From Lysinibacillus telephonicus (GTDB taxonomy: Bacteria; Bacillota; Bacilli; Bacillales_A; Planococcaceae): a DNA stretch of 64,000 bases. The notes beneath the pieces were generated by a model that was not told the origin of the DNA, ran no database searches, and was given only the letters and a program-made list of their open reading frames with translations. The DNA is taken from NCBI RefSeq assembly GCF_003966145.1, contig NZ_RXNR01000015.1:1-64000 (forward strand), given 5' to 3'. Made by a program: the position numbers and the translations under genes. This document shows positions 52,578 to 61,787 of the stretch, piece after piece (within the stretch, counting starts at the first letter, position 1; every line of letters starts with the position of its first letter).

Positions 52578-54062
52578 TTATTGTGCTTCAATCTTGTCTG
52601 GACTTTTTGCTCGTTTTAAGAAGAATGACAAGATTAAAGCAACAATTGTAATTAAAGTTGCTACTATAAATGATAAGTGGATTCCATCAAGTAATGCTTG
52701 CTGTGTGATTTGTGCTTTTAATGTTGCCATTTGTTCTTTTGTCACAGGACCAGTAGCTCCCGCTTGTGCTTCTCTTGCCAATTCTTCGGCAGAAGAAGTT
52801 GTGCGTGCATTCATAACAGCTATTAAAATAGCAGTTCCAATTGAACCAGCTACTTGTTGAATCGTATTGTTAGCTGCAGTACCATGTGGATTTAATCGAC
52901 TTGGTAAAGAGTTTAAACCGTTTGTCATAATTGGCATCATAACTAAAGAGATCCCAACCATTCGAATTGTATAAATAAAGATGATGTAGAAATAAGTTGA
53001 ATCAATTTGTAACTTTGATAAATAGAAAGTTGAAACGGATGTAATAATAAGTCCAGTCACCGCTAAAATTCTTGGACCAAACTTATCAAACAGTCGTCCT
53101 GTTATTGGTGACATGATCGCCATTACGATAGCACCTGGCAACATCATTAATCCAGATTCAAAAGGTTCAATCCCTCTTACATTTTGAACGTAGGCTGGAG
53201 TTAAAATCATTCCACCCATCATTGCCATTGCTTGAACTGCACTGATTATGGCCGATAATGAAAATAGTGGAGACTTAAAGATTTCCATATTTAATACAGG
53301 TGATTCCAGTTTTATTTGTCGAATTACAAAAGCTACTACACCTATTACCCCGATGATTATCGTTGTAAGAACAATCGGATCAGACCATCCATCGTTACCT
53401 GCAGTACTAAAACCATATAAAATCCCACCAAAACCAATAGATGATAAAACTATTGAGAAATAATCTAATGTAACTTTTCGGTTAGGTAGAACATTTTCCA
53501 ATTTCCAAATACTTAAAAGTAAACTAATTATCGCAATCGGTAAAATCATTTCAAATAAAACGCGCCAGTCATAATGTTCAACGATCCAACCAGATAATGT
53601 TGGTCCAATTGCTGGTGCACTTATCATAACTAAACCGAACATCCCCATTGCTGCCCCTCTTTTTTCAACAGGGAAACTTATTAACATAACGTTCATTAAA
53701 ATAGGTCCCATAACTGAAGAACCTACTGCTTGAATCATACGACCTGTCAATAGTACGGCAAAATTAGGGGCAATTGCGGCACATAATGTCCCTATAGCAA
53801 AAATTGTCATCGCAAAGATAAATAACGGTCTTGTCTTAAAACGCGTAATTAAAAACGCAGATGCCGGAATTAAAACTCCACTTACTAACATATACCCTGT
53901 AGCAAGCCATTGTATCGTTGCATAAGTAACATCTAAATCTACCATCATTGTTGGTAGAGCAACATTAAGCAACGTGTTATTTAAAAAAGAAACAAAAGCA
54001 CCCACAAATAAAATAGCAATCATTAAATAAGGGGGCTTTTTCAGCGTCTGTTCAGAATTCAT
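52578..54062 (-). CDS. MFS multidrug efflux transporter (DHA2, 14-TMS EmrB/QacA type)
   Basis: This 494-aa protein has about 14 hydrophobic segments. Motifs include the N-terminal LNNTLLNVALPTMMVDLDVT with the DHA2-type Asp, motif A-like LITRFKTRPLF and motif C-like GPILMNVMLI/APAIGPTLSGWIVEHYDWR. The family (EmrB, LmrB, Mdr) exports lipophilic drugs with proton exchange. It is divergent from a TetR-type regulator gene that likely represses it. The ribosome site is weak (purine-rich GAGAGAG 10-12 bases upstream). Confidence 0.9.
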   Translation of the reverse strand: MNSEQTLKKPPYLMIAILFVGAFVSFLNNTLLNVALPTMMVDLDVTYATIQWLATGYMLVSGVLIPASAFLITRFKTRPLFIFAMTIFAIGTLCAAIAPNFAVLLTGRMIQAVGSSVMGPILMNVMLISFPVEKRGAAMGMFGLVMISAPAIGPTLSGWIVEHYDWRVLFEMILPIAIISLLLSIWKLENVLPNRKVTLDYFSIVLSSIGFGGILYGFSTAGNDGWSDPIVLTTIIIGVIGVVAFVIRQIKLESPVLNMEIFKSPLFSLSAIISAVQAMAMMGGMILTPAYVQNVRGIEPFESGLMMLPGAIVMAIMSPITGRLFDKFGPRILAVTGLIITSVSTFYLSKLQIDSTYFYIIFIYTIRMVGISLVMMPIMTNGLNSLPSRLNPHGTAANNTIQQVAGSIGTAILIAVMNARTTSSAEELAREAQAGATGPVTKEQMATLKAQITQQALLDGIHLSFIVATLITIVALILSFFLKRAKSPDKIEAQ

Positions 54063-54226
54063 TTTTGTATGTCACTCTCTCTCTTGTATTCATTTCAATC
54101 CCCGAAATACATTCTATACCCCTAGTCTATTTTTTTCAATAAAAAAGCAAACATAATTTAAAATGTTGAAATGTAAGTGTTTTCAGACTATACTCGTAGT
54201 ATAAAAAATAGTCAAAAGGTGAAGAT
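54063..54226. promoter_or_regulatory. Divergent MFS-TetR promoter region
   Basis: 164 bp. The segment ACTATACTCGTAGTATA just before the TetR gene is a near-palindrome, and TAGTCTATTTTTT (about 54124) mirrors AAAAAATAGTC (about 54205). Either could be the regulator's operator. No perfect inverted repeat was found. Confidence 0.35.
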
Positions 54227-55126
54227 ATGAATACGAGGAAACGACAAATCATCCATGCAGCACGTCAACTTTTTATTGAAAAAGGATACAATAATACATT
54301 TATAAATGACATTATTTCCGCAGCCAATATTTCAAAAGGTACATTTTATAACCATTTCACTTCTAAAAGCGAGTGCTTAATCGCAATTCTAGAAGAAACG
54401 AGAGAAGAGACGATCAGTGCTCGTTATCAAGTTGCAGTTAATAAAGAACTAAATGATAAAACGGTTCTCATAAAGCAAATTTCTTTATTAATTCATGTCA
54501 ATCGAAAGCGAAATCTAGTACAAATATTTGAAACCCTTGCTGGTAATGCTGATAAAGAAATAAAAGCTTTACTTGAAAAACATATGATTCTTGAATTGGA
54601 ATGGCTTGCTAGCAGATTTATCGATGTTTATGGAGAAAAAATCCGAGATATCGCCTATGAATGTGCTGTCCAAACAACTGGAATGATTCAACAAACAATA
54701 CGCACTATTACCATTGCAACAAATCAGTTAGTTTCACCTGAAGCTGTAATAAAATCTGTATTAGACTATATAGATGCTATGATTCCGCGTCTTCTTGAAA
54801 CAAAAAATTTAACGATAACACCGGATATTATCCAAGCACTACATCTAAAGATTGAAGAACAGCTTGTTACAAAAGAATCGTTAATAGAACAACTGCAAGG
54901 ATTTATTGAAAAATTGCCAAATGATTTTCCTGAAAATGGCATCGAACTTTCTAATTATTTATTAAAGGAACTACAAAGTACAGAGGAAAAAATATACGTA
55001 TTAGAAGCAATTTTACTCTCCTTTAGTAAACCATTTAAGAATACACCACATGAGGCAGAAGCAAATGAAATCACTATTGCTTTTTGGCGCTATTTACATA
55101 TAAAAAAATGTGGGGGTAATAATTAA
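54227..55126 (+). CDS. TetR-family transcriptional regulator
   Basis: This 299-aa protein is longer than most TetR proteins (about 190-210 aa). The N-terminal DNA-binding domain (about 1-55) has the canonical KGTFYNHFTSKSECL recognition region. The remaining 240 residues are helical, and an extra C-terminal segment (about 200-299, LKIEEQLVTKESLIEQLQGF onwards) is beyond the usual ligand domain. Divergent placement suggests it represses the MFS pump. AAAGGTGAAG precedes the ATG. Confidence 0.88.
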   Translation: MNTRKRQIIHAARQLFIEKGYNNTFINDIISAANISKGTFYNHFTSKSECLIAILEETREETISARYQVAVNKELNDKTVLIKQISLLIHVNRKRNLVQIFETLAGNADKEIKALLEKHMILELEWLASRFIDVYGEKIRDIAYECAVQTTGMIQQTIRTITIATNQLVSPEAVIKSVLDYIDAMIPRLLETKNLTITPDIIQALHLKIEEQLVTKESLIEQLQGFIEKLPNDFPENGIELSNYLLKELQSTEEKIYVLEAILLSFSKPFKNTPHEAEANEITIAFWRYLHIKKCGGNN

Positions 55127-55305
55127 TTTATATTTTCAGTTCCTATTTATAGTTTGGCGATAGTTAATAATTTATTCTTATTTTTTAAAAGAAATTATAT
55201 AGATTGATTCCAAAAGCTACGTAGAATGATAACCCGTAAAAAATCAGCGTATCAAAAAGAATTAAGTACAACTATTTAAATTGTAGAACCTTAATAAAAA
55301 AATTA

Positions 55306-55336
55306 TCCCCAAAGTTTATCGTTTTAACTTTGGGGA
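55306..55336 (-). terminator. Terminator of the NCS1-DUF917-HyuA operon
   Basis: TCCCCAAAGTT (55306-55316) pairs perfectly with 55326-55336, followed on the minus strand by T7 after TAA. Confidence 0.85.
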
Positions 55337-55380
55337 CTCTCTTTTATATGAAATTTAGTTATTTTTTGTTCCCATCGCTG

Positions 55381-56931
55381 TTACTGCATTTTCCCTACAA
55401 CTTTCACTCTTAATCTTGTTGCGTTTTCTGGATGATATGCAAGCGGCGTTTCTTCTACTTCAACTAATTCAATTGTATCTGAAACAGCTCCAGCTAATAC
55501 AGCTTGCTTCACTGCTTTTTCTTGAGCATCTTTCAATGAAGCTTCACGTGGTTCTTTCGAATAGATATAGATTTGTTCATATTGCCCACTAATTTGAGCA
55601 ATCGAAGCACCAATTGCATTTGCAACATTACCATTCTCAGCTTTTATAATATTTGATACGCCTCGAATCGTATCCGGAACAATGATACTTCCTCCACCGA
55701 CTAAAACAAGCTGTACGTCTTCTGAAGAGGTTTTCATTTTATCAATGGCTTGTTCTAATAAAGAGGAGATTTCTACTAAAACTTCTCTAGCAAAGTCTTC
55801 TTCTATATGTGCAACAAGACTTTTATCCCCAACATCAGCCAATCCTAATCGAACAGCAATATCTGTTGTAGTGAGAGTTTTTCCTCCAAAGACAAGAGCT
55901 TCCTGACCGATTTTGTATCCTACGCTATCAGGCCCAACTGTAATTTTGCCATTGTCTTCTCTTACAATACTTCCTCCACCTAGACCAACAGAAATAATAT
56001 CCGGCATTCTGAAATTTGTACGGATATCGCCTACTTCAACTGCTACAGATGATTCTCTAGGAAAACCGTCTTGTAAAACCCCAATATCTGAAGTTGTACC
56101 ACCAACATCAAGAACCATTGTATTCTTAATTTGTGCCAAATAAGAAGCACCACGTATACTATTCGTTGGTCCACACGCAATTGTTAATATAGGAAATTGT
56201 CTTGCATAGTCAATTGACATCAATGTTCCGTCATTTTGGCATAAGTATACCTCTACATTGGAAATTCCCTCTTCCTCTAAAGCATGAGCAAAGCCTGTTG
56301 TTGTCGTTTCAATTACTTTGCATAATGCAGCATTTAAAATTGTCGCATTTTCACGTTCGATTAAACCAACAGAACCAATTAATGAAGAACAAGAAACTGG
56401 AAAATCTTCTCCATAAACTTCTTGTATAATATCGCGAACCTTAAGCTCTTGATCGTTTTTAATAGAGGAAAAAACGCCAACCACAGCAATGGATTCAACT
56501 TTATCTTGCCATTTTTCTAGAAGTGTCTTTATCTCAGTCTCGTCGAGTTGTCCCAATAATTGTCCATCATACTCATAACCACCATGCACTAAAGCATAAT
56601 TCCCAGATAGTTTTCCAACCATATCTGTGGGCCAAGCAGTATACGGTAAGACAGAAGCAGTTGCGGGATATCCTAATCGAATGACGCCAACACGAGCTAA
56701 CTTTTTGCGTTCTACAATCGCATTTGTACATTGTGTTGTCCCTAACATCGCGTGAGTTATTTTTGTTCTATCGATATTCGCTTCTTTTAATAAATTTCTT
56801 AAAGCCTTTTCAATACCTGTTTTAATATCTAAACTTGTTGGCGATTTTACACTATGAATTAAATTACGATTTTCATCTAAAATAATAGCATCTGTATTTG
56901 TTCCACCAACATCTATTCCTATTTTATACAT
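55381..56931 (-). CDS. Hydantoinase/oxoprolinase-family protein (HyuA-like)
   Basis: This 516-aa protein has the hydantoinase A/oxoprolinase N-terminal signature KIGIDVGGTNTDAIILD, the phosphate-binding VLDVGGTTSDIGVL in mid-protein, and ISVGLGGGSIVREDNG and VLVGGGSIIVPD of the ASKHA fold. It is ATP-dependent by family. Stand-alone HyuA proteins paired with DUF917, rather than HyuB, occur in many Firmicutes and act on unknown or hydantoin-like substrates. It overlaps the DUF917 gene by eight bases. Ribosome site AAGGTGG. Confidence 0.85.
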   Translation of the reverse strand: MYKIGIDVGGTNTDAIILDENRNLIHSVKSPTSLDIKTGIEKALRNLLKEANIDRTKITHAMLGTTQCTNAIVERKKLARVGVIRLGYPATASVLPYTAWPTDMVGKLSGNYALVHGGYEYDGQLLGQLDETEIKTLLEKWQDKVESIAVVGVFSSIKNDQELKVRDIIQEVYGEDFPVSCSSLIGSVGLIERENATILNAALCKVIETTTTGFAHALEEEGISNVEVYLCQNDGTLMSIDYARQFPILTIACGPTNSIRGASYLAQIKNTMVLDVGGTTSDIGVLQDGFPRESSVAVEVGDIRTNFRMPDIISVGLGGGSIVREDNGKITVGPDSVGYKIGQEALVFGGKTLTTTDIAVRLGLADVGDKSLVAHIEEDFAREVLVEISSLLEQAIDKMKTSSEDVQLVLVGGGSIIVPDTIRGVSNIIKAENGNVANAIGASIAQISGQYEQIYIYSKEPREASLKDAQEKAVKQAVLAGAVSDTIELVEVEETPLAYHPENATRLRVKVVGKMQ

Positions 56932-58027
56932 GTTTCGCTACCACCTTTTTAACAAGTTCCTCGATTGGAACGTAATCGTAATCATACCCAAAGTATTTCG
57001 GACCTGCTGTTTCAATTCCTTTTTTAGTTCTCCATTTTTCATTGGCCGGTAACCCCAACACACGTACTCGTTTCCCATATTTTAAACTTTCAGTAGTTAC
57101 TGGCAATAAAGTTTCATAGTCAACTAAACATAGTAAATCTGGGGTCATCGCTATAACTTGACCATCTTTTTCTGCTATCAAATTTTCATTTTGAAAATGA
57201 ACCTTCATATTTTCTTCCTTATTTACCGCAATACCTTCAAGATTCATTTTTCCTAAATTAAATCCACCCTTTGTTTCTCGTATAACATCCACAATCTTCC
57301 CTTGGAATAATTCATATCCAGAAACTAACTTTAATAATTCTTCGAGTTTTTCGTTCGGATCTCTATCTTTTGAGGAAATAATTGCTCCAATTTTTTCAGA
57401 AAGTGTAATAATATTATGCACACCACTTTTTTTAATTTGAGCACCAGTTGTTGGATACAAACTAACCAATGAACTAGCTCCCATTTCAACAGTAGCTGCT
57501 CGAGCTATTCGCTCTGTCCATTTATTATCGATGGTTTCAAAAATACCGATGTTCCCCTTTTCATCAGTTATAGCCATCGGTGTCGCCGGAATCCCATCTA
57601 AGTGGAAGGTCACCATTTGCAGTTCAGGAAATGCTCGTCCCATCCCATCACAATCAATGAGAGGCAAATCCAATTGTGCGGCTACCACTATTGGAATCAT
57701 CGAGTTAACTCCCCCTGCTTCCATCGGGTACGTTCCAGCAATTTTATCTTTTCCTAAATAGTTCGCTAGTTTTTGAAAAACCTTAACAAATTCATCACCG
57801 CGGGGAAATTTCTCTACTAATACAGAAGGTGCTCCCATCATAGCGGCTGGAATAAAAAAGTCTCCATCCTCTATTTCATCTACTGAATACAATTTTACTG
57901 GTCCATTTTTTTCAATAGCGGAAAGAGCCATTAACTTACCAATATAAGGGTCTCCTCCCCCACCTGTTCCAAGAAAAGCTGCTCCTATAGCAATATTTTC
58001 AATCGCTTCTTTATCTAAATATCTCAT
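56924..58027 (-). CDS. DUF917 / S-Me-THD family protein
   Basis: This 367-aa cytosolic protein has the family's N-terminal IGAAFLGTGGGGDPYIGKLM and DCDGMGRAFPELQM motifs and the C-terminal TPDLLCLVDYETLLPVTTE. Pfam renamed this family after S-methyl-thiohydantoin desulfurase. It is usually encoded beside a HyuA-type protein and a permease, as here. It is translationally coupled to both neighbours (four-base overlap upstream, eight-base downstream). The exact reaction is not known. Confidence 0.85.
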   Translation of the reverse strand: MRYLDKEAIENIAIGAAFLGTGGGGDPYIGKLMALSAIEKNGPVKLYSVDEIEDGDFFIPAAMMGAPSVLVEKFPRGDEFVKVFQKLANYLGKDKIAGTYPMEAGGVNSMIPIVVAAQLDLPLIDCDGMGRAFPELQMVTFHLDGIPATPMAITDEKGNIGIFETIDNKWTERIARAATVEMGASSLVSLYPTTGAQIKKSGVHNIITLSEKIGAIISSKDRDPNEKLEELLKLVSGYELFQGKIVDVIRETKGGFNLGKMNLEGIAVNKEENMKVHFQNENLIAEKDGQVIAMTPDLLCLVDYETLLPVTTESLKYGKRVRVLGLPANEKWRTKKGIETAGPKYFGYDYDYVPIEELVKKVVAKHV

Positions 58028-59292
58028 CTATTTTCCTCCAACATGACAGTGTTTTGTGCTGATATACGATATCCAATAAAATAAATAACAAATGATATAA
58101 CAATTCCTATTAAAGGTTGATTGGGTACTTGCGGCAAGCTTGGAAATAACGATAAAACTACAGGAGTACTGGCAATAACAGCTCCTACAAGCCAAGAAGC
58201 AATACCTAACCGGTTTACACCATCAACTTCTCTCCAGTTATTTTTATCCCCCTTATTCATAACCCAGTAAGAAGCAATCATGACGCCTGCAACTGGTGGA
58301 ATCATCGCTGATAATATCGACATTATCGGTGTAAAGTAATTTAATATACCTACCACCGCTAACAGAGTACCTACTGTTCCAGCAATTCCAACCGCCATTT
58401 TTTCTTTTTTCTTAGAAACGTTAAACACATTAACTAAGGCAATTCCACCCGAGATGGCATTGACTAAATTTGTTTTCCATGTCGCTAAGATTAATACAAC
58501 ACCACCTATAAATGGAGTGGCGATATTCAAAAAGACTGCGGTAATATCACTAGTTTGATAGGCAATCGTTAAAACAGCTCCTGTGCCGATCATAAGTACC
58601 CCAGCTGGTATGATGCCAAAGATTGCTGCTTTTAACACATCCGAACGTTTTTTGGAATATTGCGAATAATCACCAGCTATTACCGCCCCTAATGCAAATG
58701 AACCGAGTGTTACTGCTAATCCATCCATAAAACTCATATTACCTTTAGGTTTATACTCCTGAATGGTCTGTAAATTATCCCCTGTCAATGTTTGTACTAA
58801 ACCAATAACACACATTACAACCAATAAAGGAACAGCAATATAACTTAATACACGAAGTACTTTAATTCCGTAGATAGCCGAAATTACCATCACCAACCCA
58901 CTAAAGAAAGAGGCTAATGGAATAGGCACAATAATATCGTATACTGCTAATAAATTTGCTAATGCCGCCCCACAAACATTTGCTTGAATTCCAAACCAAC
59001 CTAAGCAGGCAATAGCTAAAATTATTGAAATAATCGTGCGAGAGCCTTTTTTACCAAAAACTTGTCCTGCCACTTGAACTGTTGGCTTTCCTAAGTCAGT
59101 ACTTTGAATTCCTTGTAAAATCATGAGTATAACGACAACGGCATACCCAATAACAGTTACTAATAATGTTTTTGATAAACTCATTCCGGAAATAAGTGTA
59201 TTCCCTACTAATAAACTTGGTATCGTTATCATCGCACCAGCCCAAATAATCCCTAAACTATACCAAGACTGATGCTCTCCATCATTTTTCAT
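58024..59292 (-). CDS. NCS1-family permease (cytosine/hydantoin-type)
   Basis: This 422-aa transporter has about 12 membrane segments, resembling CodB and related nucleobase-cation symporter-1 proteins: GAMITIPSLLVGNTLISG (segment 1), GWFGIQANVCGAAL (segment 3), and GDYSQYSKKRSD after segment 6. Substrates of the family are cytosine, purines, hydantoins and allantoin. As the first gene of the operon it should import the compound processed by DUF917 and HyuA. Ribosome site AAAGGAGG. A TATAAT -10 lies at 59329-59334 on the minus strand. Confidence 0.87.
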   Translation of the reverse strand: MKNDGEHQSWYSLGIIWAGAMITIPSLLVGNTLISGMSLSKTLLVTVIGYAVVVILMILQGIQSTDLGKPTVQVAGQVFGKKGSRTIISIILAIACLGWFGIQANVCGAALANLLAVYDIIVPIPLASFFSGLVMVISAIYGIKVLRVLSYIAVPLLVVMCVIGLVQTLTGDNLQTIQEYKPKGNMSFMDGLAVTLGSFALGAVIAGDYSQYSKKRSDVLKAAIFGIIPAGVLMIGTGAVLTIAYQTSDITAVFLNIATPFIGGVVLILATWKTNLVNAISGGIALVNVFNVSKKKEKMAVGIAGTVGTLLAVVGILNYFTPIMSILSAMIPPVAGVMIASYWVMNKGDKNNWREVDGVNRLGIASWLVGAVIASTPVVLSLFPSLPQVPNQPLIGIVISFVIYFIGYRISAQNTVMLEENR

Positions 59293-59328
59293 ATTGACCC
59301 TCCTTTGTTCTGAACAATTTATTTTTCT

Positions 59329-59334
59329 ATTATA
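59329..59334 (-). promoter_or_regulatory. -10 box of the NCS1-DUF917-HyuA operon
   Basis: TATAAT on the minus strand, 37 bp upstream of the permease start. It lies downstream of the pucR terminator, so the operon has its own promoter. The -35 is poor, which suits dependence on an activator such as PucR. Confidence 0.5.
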
Positions 59335-59370
59335 AAAGGAGGCTTAAGAACAAGTCTTTTTCAAAATTGA

Positions 59371-59413
59371 AAAAAAAATCCGAATTTTTGTTCTTTTAGA
59401 CAAAAATTCGGAT
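59371..59413 (-). terminator. Terminator of pucR
   Basis: ATCCGAATTTTTGT (59378-59391) pairs perfectly with 59400-59413, followed on the minus strand by T8. Confidence 0.9.
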
Positions 59414-59417
59414 GATT

Positions 59418-61052
59418 CTAACTATTTATTAATCGGTATATCATACATGCAATATATACATCATAAAATTCGGAATAAACCGTTACATCATTTCCAATAA
59501 GTTCACTTATTTTTTTAATCCGATATTTCACTGTATTTTTGTGAATAAATAAAAGCTTCCCACATTCTTCAAAATTCCCATTCGCATCTAGAAGAAACGT
59601 CATCAATGTTCTTAAAGATTCTGTATCATTTAGAATTGGGGCAATTACTGATAAACTTTCTTCAATCATTTCTTCCCCTTGTGTACTGAAATCAATCGCA
59701 CGCTTCATCGACCGAATTTCAGCTGCTGTATACAACTTACGGTCTTTAAAGATCGAATGAACCTTCTTTCCAACATTATTTACTAACTGATACATTCGGC
59801 GTACGTCTTGAGTGTTTCTCATTCTAGGAGAATAAGTGATTTCTGATATATGGGAAATAAAATTTGTTGTTTCGATAAACTCACTAGCAATCTCATATTC
59901 ATTGTATCTATATGAGCAATTTCCTAAAAGAACAATAATACAATGATCGATGGTTTGAATTACTGCCGTTTTATAATATTTCGAAAGATGCTCTTCCAAC
60001 TCATCTCTAATTGCCTTTTCTTCGGATAAATCATTTATATAAACTAGCCACATTATTTGAATAGCAGAAACATCGATATGAAGTTGATTAGCTAACCTTC
60101 GCATTTTTTCACTTTCATCATTAATGATTGCTTTGACTAAAGCATATTCACTCACTTCATCATGCTTATCGCCCCATAAATTAATAGCGACTTGTACAAC
60201 TTCACTTATTTTTTCAATAGTTTTTCCTGGTAATTTCGTATTTTCTTTAATAAGAAATAAATAAAGCAAATCTCCGTTTTTTTGATGGATCGTCTTATAT
60301 TCTATAAAACAAGGAATGGTGCTACTTTCTATTTCTTTCTTTTTCTTTCCATCATTCAAATTATATTTTGAAAATTCCTGGACAGCGTTTAAAACATCTA
60401 AGGATGAATTTCGGGGCCACATCACTTGATTTACAATTTCAAAGTTTGTATTTGTCAATAGAATATTTGCTTTTAGGCGATCTGATAACAATTTAAGCGT
60501 AATCTCCACACTCTGCAAATGTTCTGGAAGCAAAGAAACCTTTTCTAAAGTTTCCTTCACGAAATGATCATTTACTGTTTGATTACTTATAATCGCTTCC
60601 ATCACTTCATAGATAACTTCATTATAGCGAAGAGAATAATCGTTTTTAGGCATACAAATAATAATAAAGTCTTTAGATTCTGCTAATTGCAAAACCTCTT
60701 CTGGTATTTCTGGCAAAACAATTCCCACATAATATAAAATTAAGCCCAATTCCCCTAAATCATGTAGGTGCTGAATGGTTTCACACTGTTTTTCAACACT
60801 ATCTCTGATTGAGTAAAAGGAGCTTATGACAAGTTCTTCAGCATACCATTCTTCTTGAACCGTTTGGATAATTTGTGAGAAAAAATCTACATTAGAGACT
60901 TCCAGTACAGATAAAGATGAGACTGTTCGATTAAGATTATTTTTTCCGGTTAAAACTTCCGCTCCCCTAAAGGACGGCAAGTGCAGCAAATCCTTTACAG
61001 TTATCCCATTTTCGTTCACCACTTCTTTTAAATATTGATTTGTTAGATCCAA
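59418..61052 (-). CDS. PucR-family transcriptional regulator
   Basis: This 544-aa regulator has an N-terminal PucR domain (about 15-135, ITVKDLLHLPSFRGAEVL and LEVSNVDF), a central GGDEF-like/CdaR region (about 290-430) and the C-terminal PucR helix-turn-helix (about 480-540, NFEECGKLLFIHKNTVKYRIKK). B. subtilis PucR activates purine catabolism; relatives respond to cyclic nitrogen compounds. It lies upstream of and on the same strand as the NCS1 operon, separated by its own terminator. The TTG start at 61052 has no clear ribosome site; GTG codons at 61022 or 61019 are alternatives. Confidence 0.88.
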   Translation of the reverse strand: MDLTNQYLKEVVNENGITVKDLLHLPSFRGAEVLTGKNNLNRTVSSLSVLEVSNVDFFSQIIQTVQEEWYAEELVISSFYSIRDSVEKQCETIQHLHDLGELGLILYYVGIVLPEIPEEVLQLAESKDFIIICMPKNDYSLRYNEVIYEVMEAIISNQTVNDHFVKETLEKVSLLPEHLQSVEITLKLLSDRLKANILLTNTNFEIVNQVMWPRNSSLDVLNAVQEFSKYNLNDGKKKKEIESSTIPCFIEYKTIHQKNGDLLYLFLIKENTKLPGKTIEKISEVVQVAINLWGDKHDEVSEYALVKAIINDESEKMRRLANQLHIDVSAIQIMWLVYINDLSEEKAIRDELEEHLSKYYKTAVIQTIDHCIIVLLGNCSYRYNEYEIASEFIETTNFISHISEITYSPRMRNTQDVRRMYQLVNNVGKKVHSIFKDRKLYTAAEIRSMKRAIDFSTQGEEMIEESLSVIAPILNDTESLRTLMTFLLDANGNFEECGKLLFIHKNTVKYRIKKISELIGNDVTVYSEFYDVYIACMIYRLINS

Positions 61053-61347
61053 CTATAAATATGGATGTTTTTATATACATACTCGTAAATGCAATATTTT
61101 TATATCAAATTATTATTATCATAACATAATTAAAGATTGAATATTTCTACAATAATTTCTATATTCAAATCAAAAAGGCCAACTACCTGCATTAGGTAAT
61201 TGTCTTGATATTTTTGCTTTTGTTTAATGGGAGTTTGGCATCTTTACTTCTCCTGCCGTCCCCCTTTATTGATGATATACTGGAAAACTACTTCAAGTAC
61301 TTGTAAACTACTTATAGAAAAATATAGAAAGGTTGAGATGCAAATCA

Positions 61348-61566
61348 ATGGAGATGTTCATAGTGGCAATTTTATTTACTTTAATTTTTGGATCATTTTC
61401 TTACTTATTGTTAAAAAATACTGATAGTGTCTTAAAAACGACTTCCTTTTCAAAGAAATTTACCAACAATCCTTTGCTAAAGAAATTCCTCGTGTTTATG
61501 GGATGGTGGTTTCTAATTATTGTCGCTGGTGTATGGGTTATAGCCATTATTACTTTGTTCGAATAG
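61348..61566 (+). CDS. Small two-TM membrane protein, unrecognised
   Basis: I do not recognise this 72-aa frame. It would encode an N-terminal hydrophobic helix (MFIVAILFTLIFGSFSYLLL), a basic loop with several Lys residues (about 25-48) and a second hydrophobic helix (FLVFMGWWFLIIVAGVWVIA). That pattern and its isolation from genes on the other strand support a real gene. AAAGG lies about 15 bases before the ATG, which is far; a TTG at 61333 overlaps it. The start is therefore uncertain. Confidence 0.5.
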   Translation: MEMFIVAILFTLIFGSFSYLLLKNTDSVLKTTSFSKKFTNNPLLKKFLVFMGWWFLIIVAGVWVIAIITLFE

Positions 61567-61739
61567 GCCTGACATTAACATTTGAGCGTTTTTTTAATTC
61601 TGTGGACTAAATCATAATTTAAATAACGCTTATTCTAATTAGAGCTAATACAATTCACCCATTACTCTAGGTTAAGGTATTATGAACAAACTTAGCCTTT
61701 TCGATAACCTATACATGTCAATGTACGGCGAAATAAAAA

Positions 61740-61778
61740 AGAAGTTTCCCCTAGCTCAGTGAACTTAGGAAAACTTCT
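61740..61778 (-). terminator. Terminator of the yndM-like gene
   Basis: AGAAGTTT (61740-61747) pairs with AAACTTCT (61771-61778), with further CCTAG/CTTAGG pairing inside, followed on the minus strand by T6. Confidence 0.8.
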
Positions 61779-61787
61779 AAGGTCAAG

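Noticed and set aside
59293-59370. Clear PucR operator upstream of the NCS1 permease
   Set aside because: No convincing inverted repeat could be found besides the pucR terminator, so no site is called.
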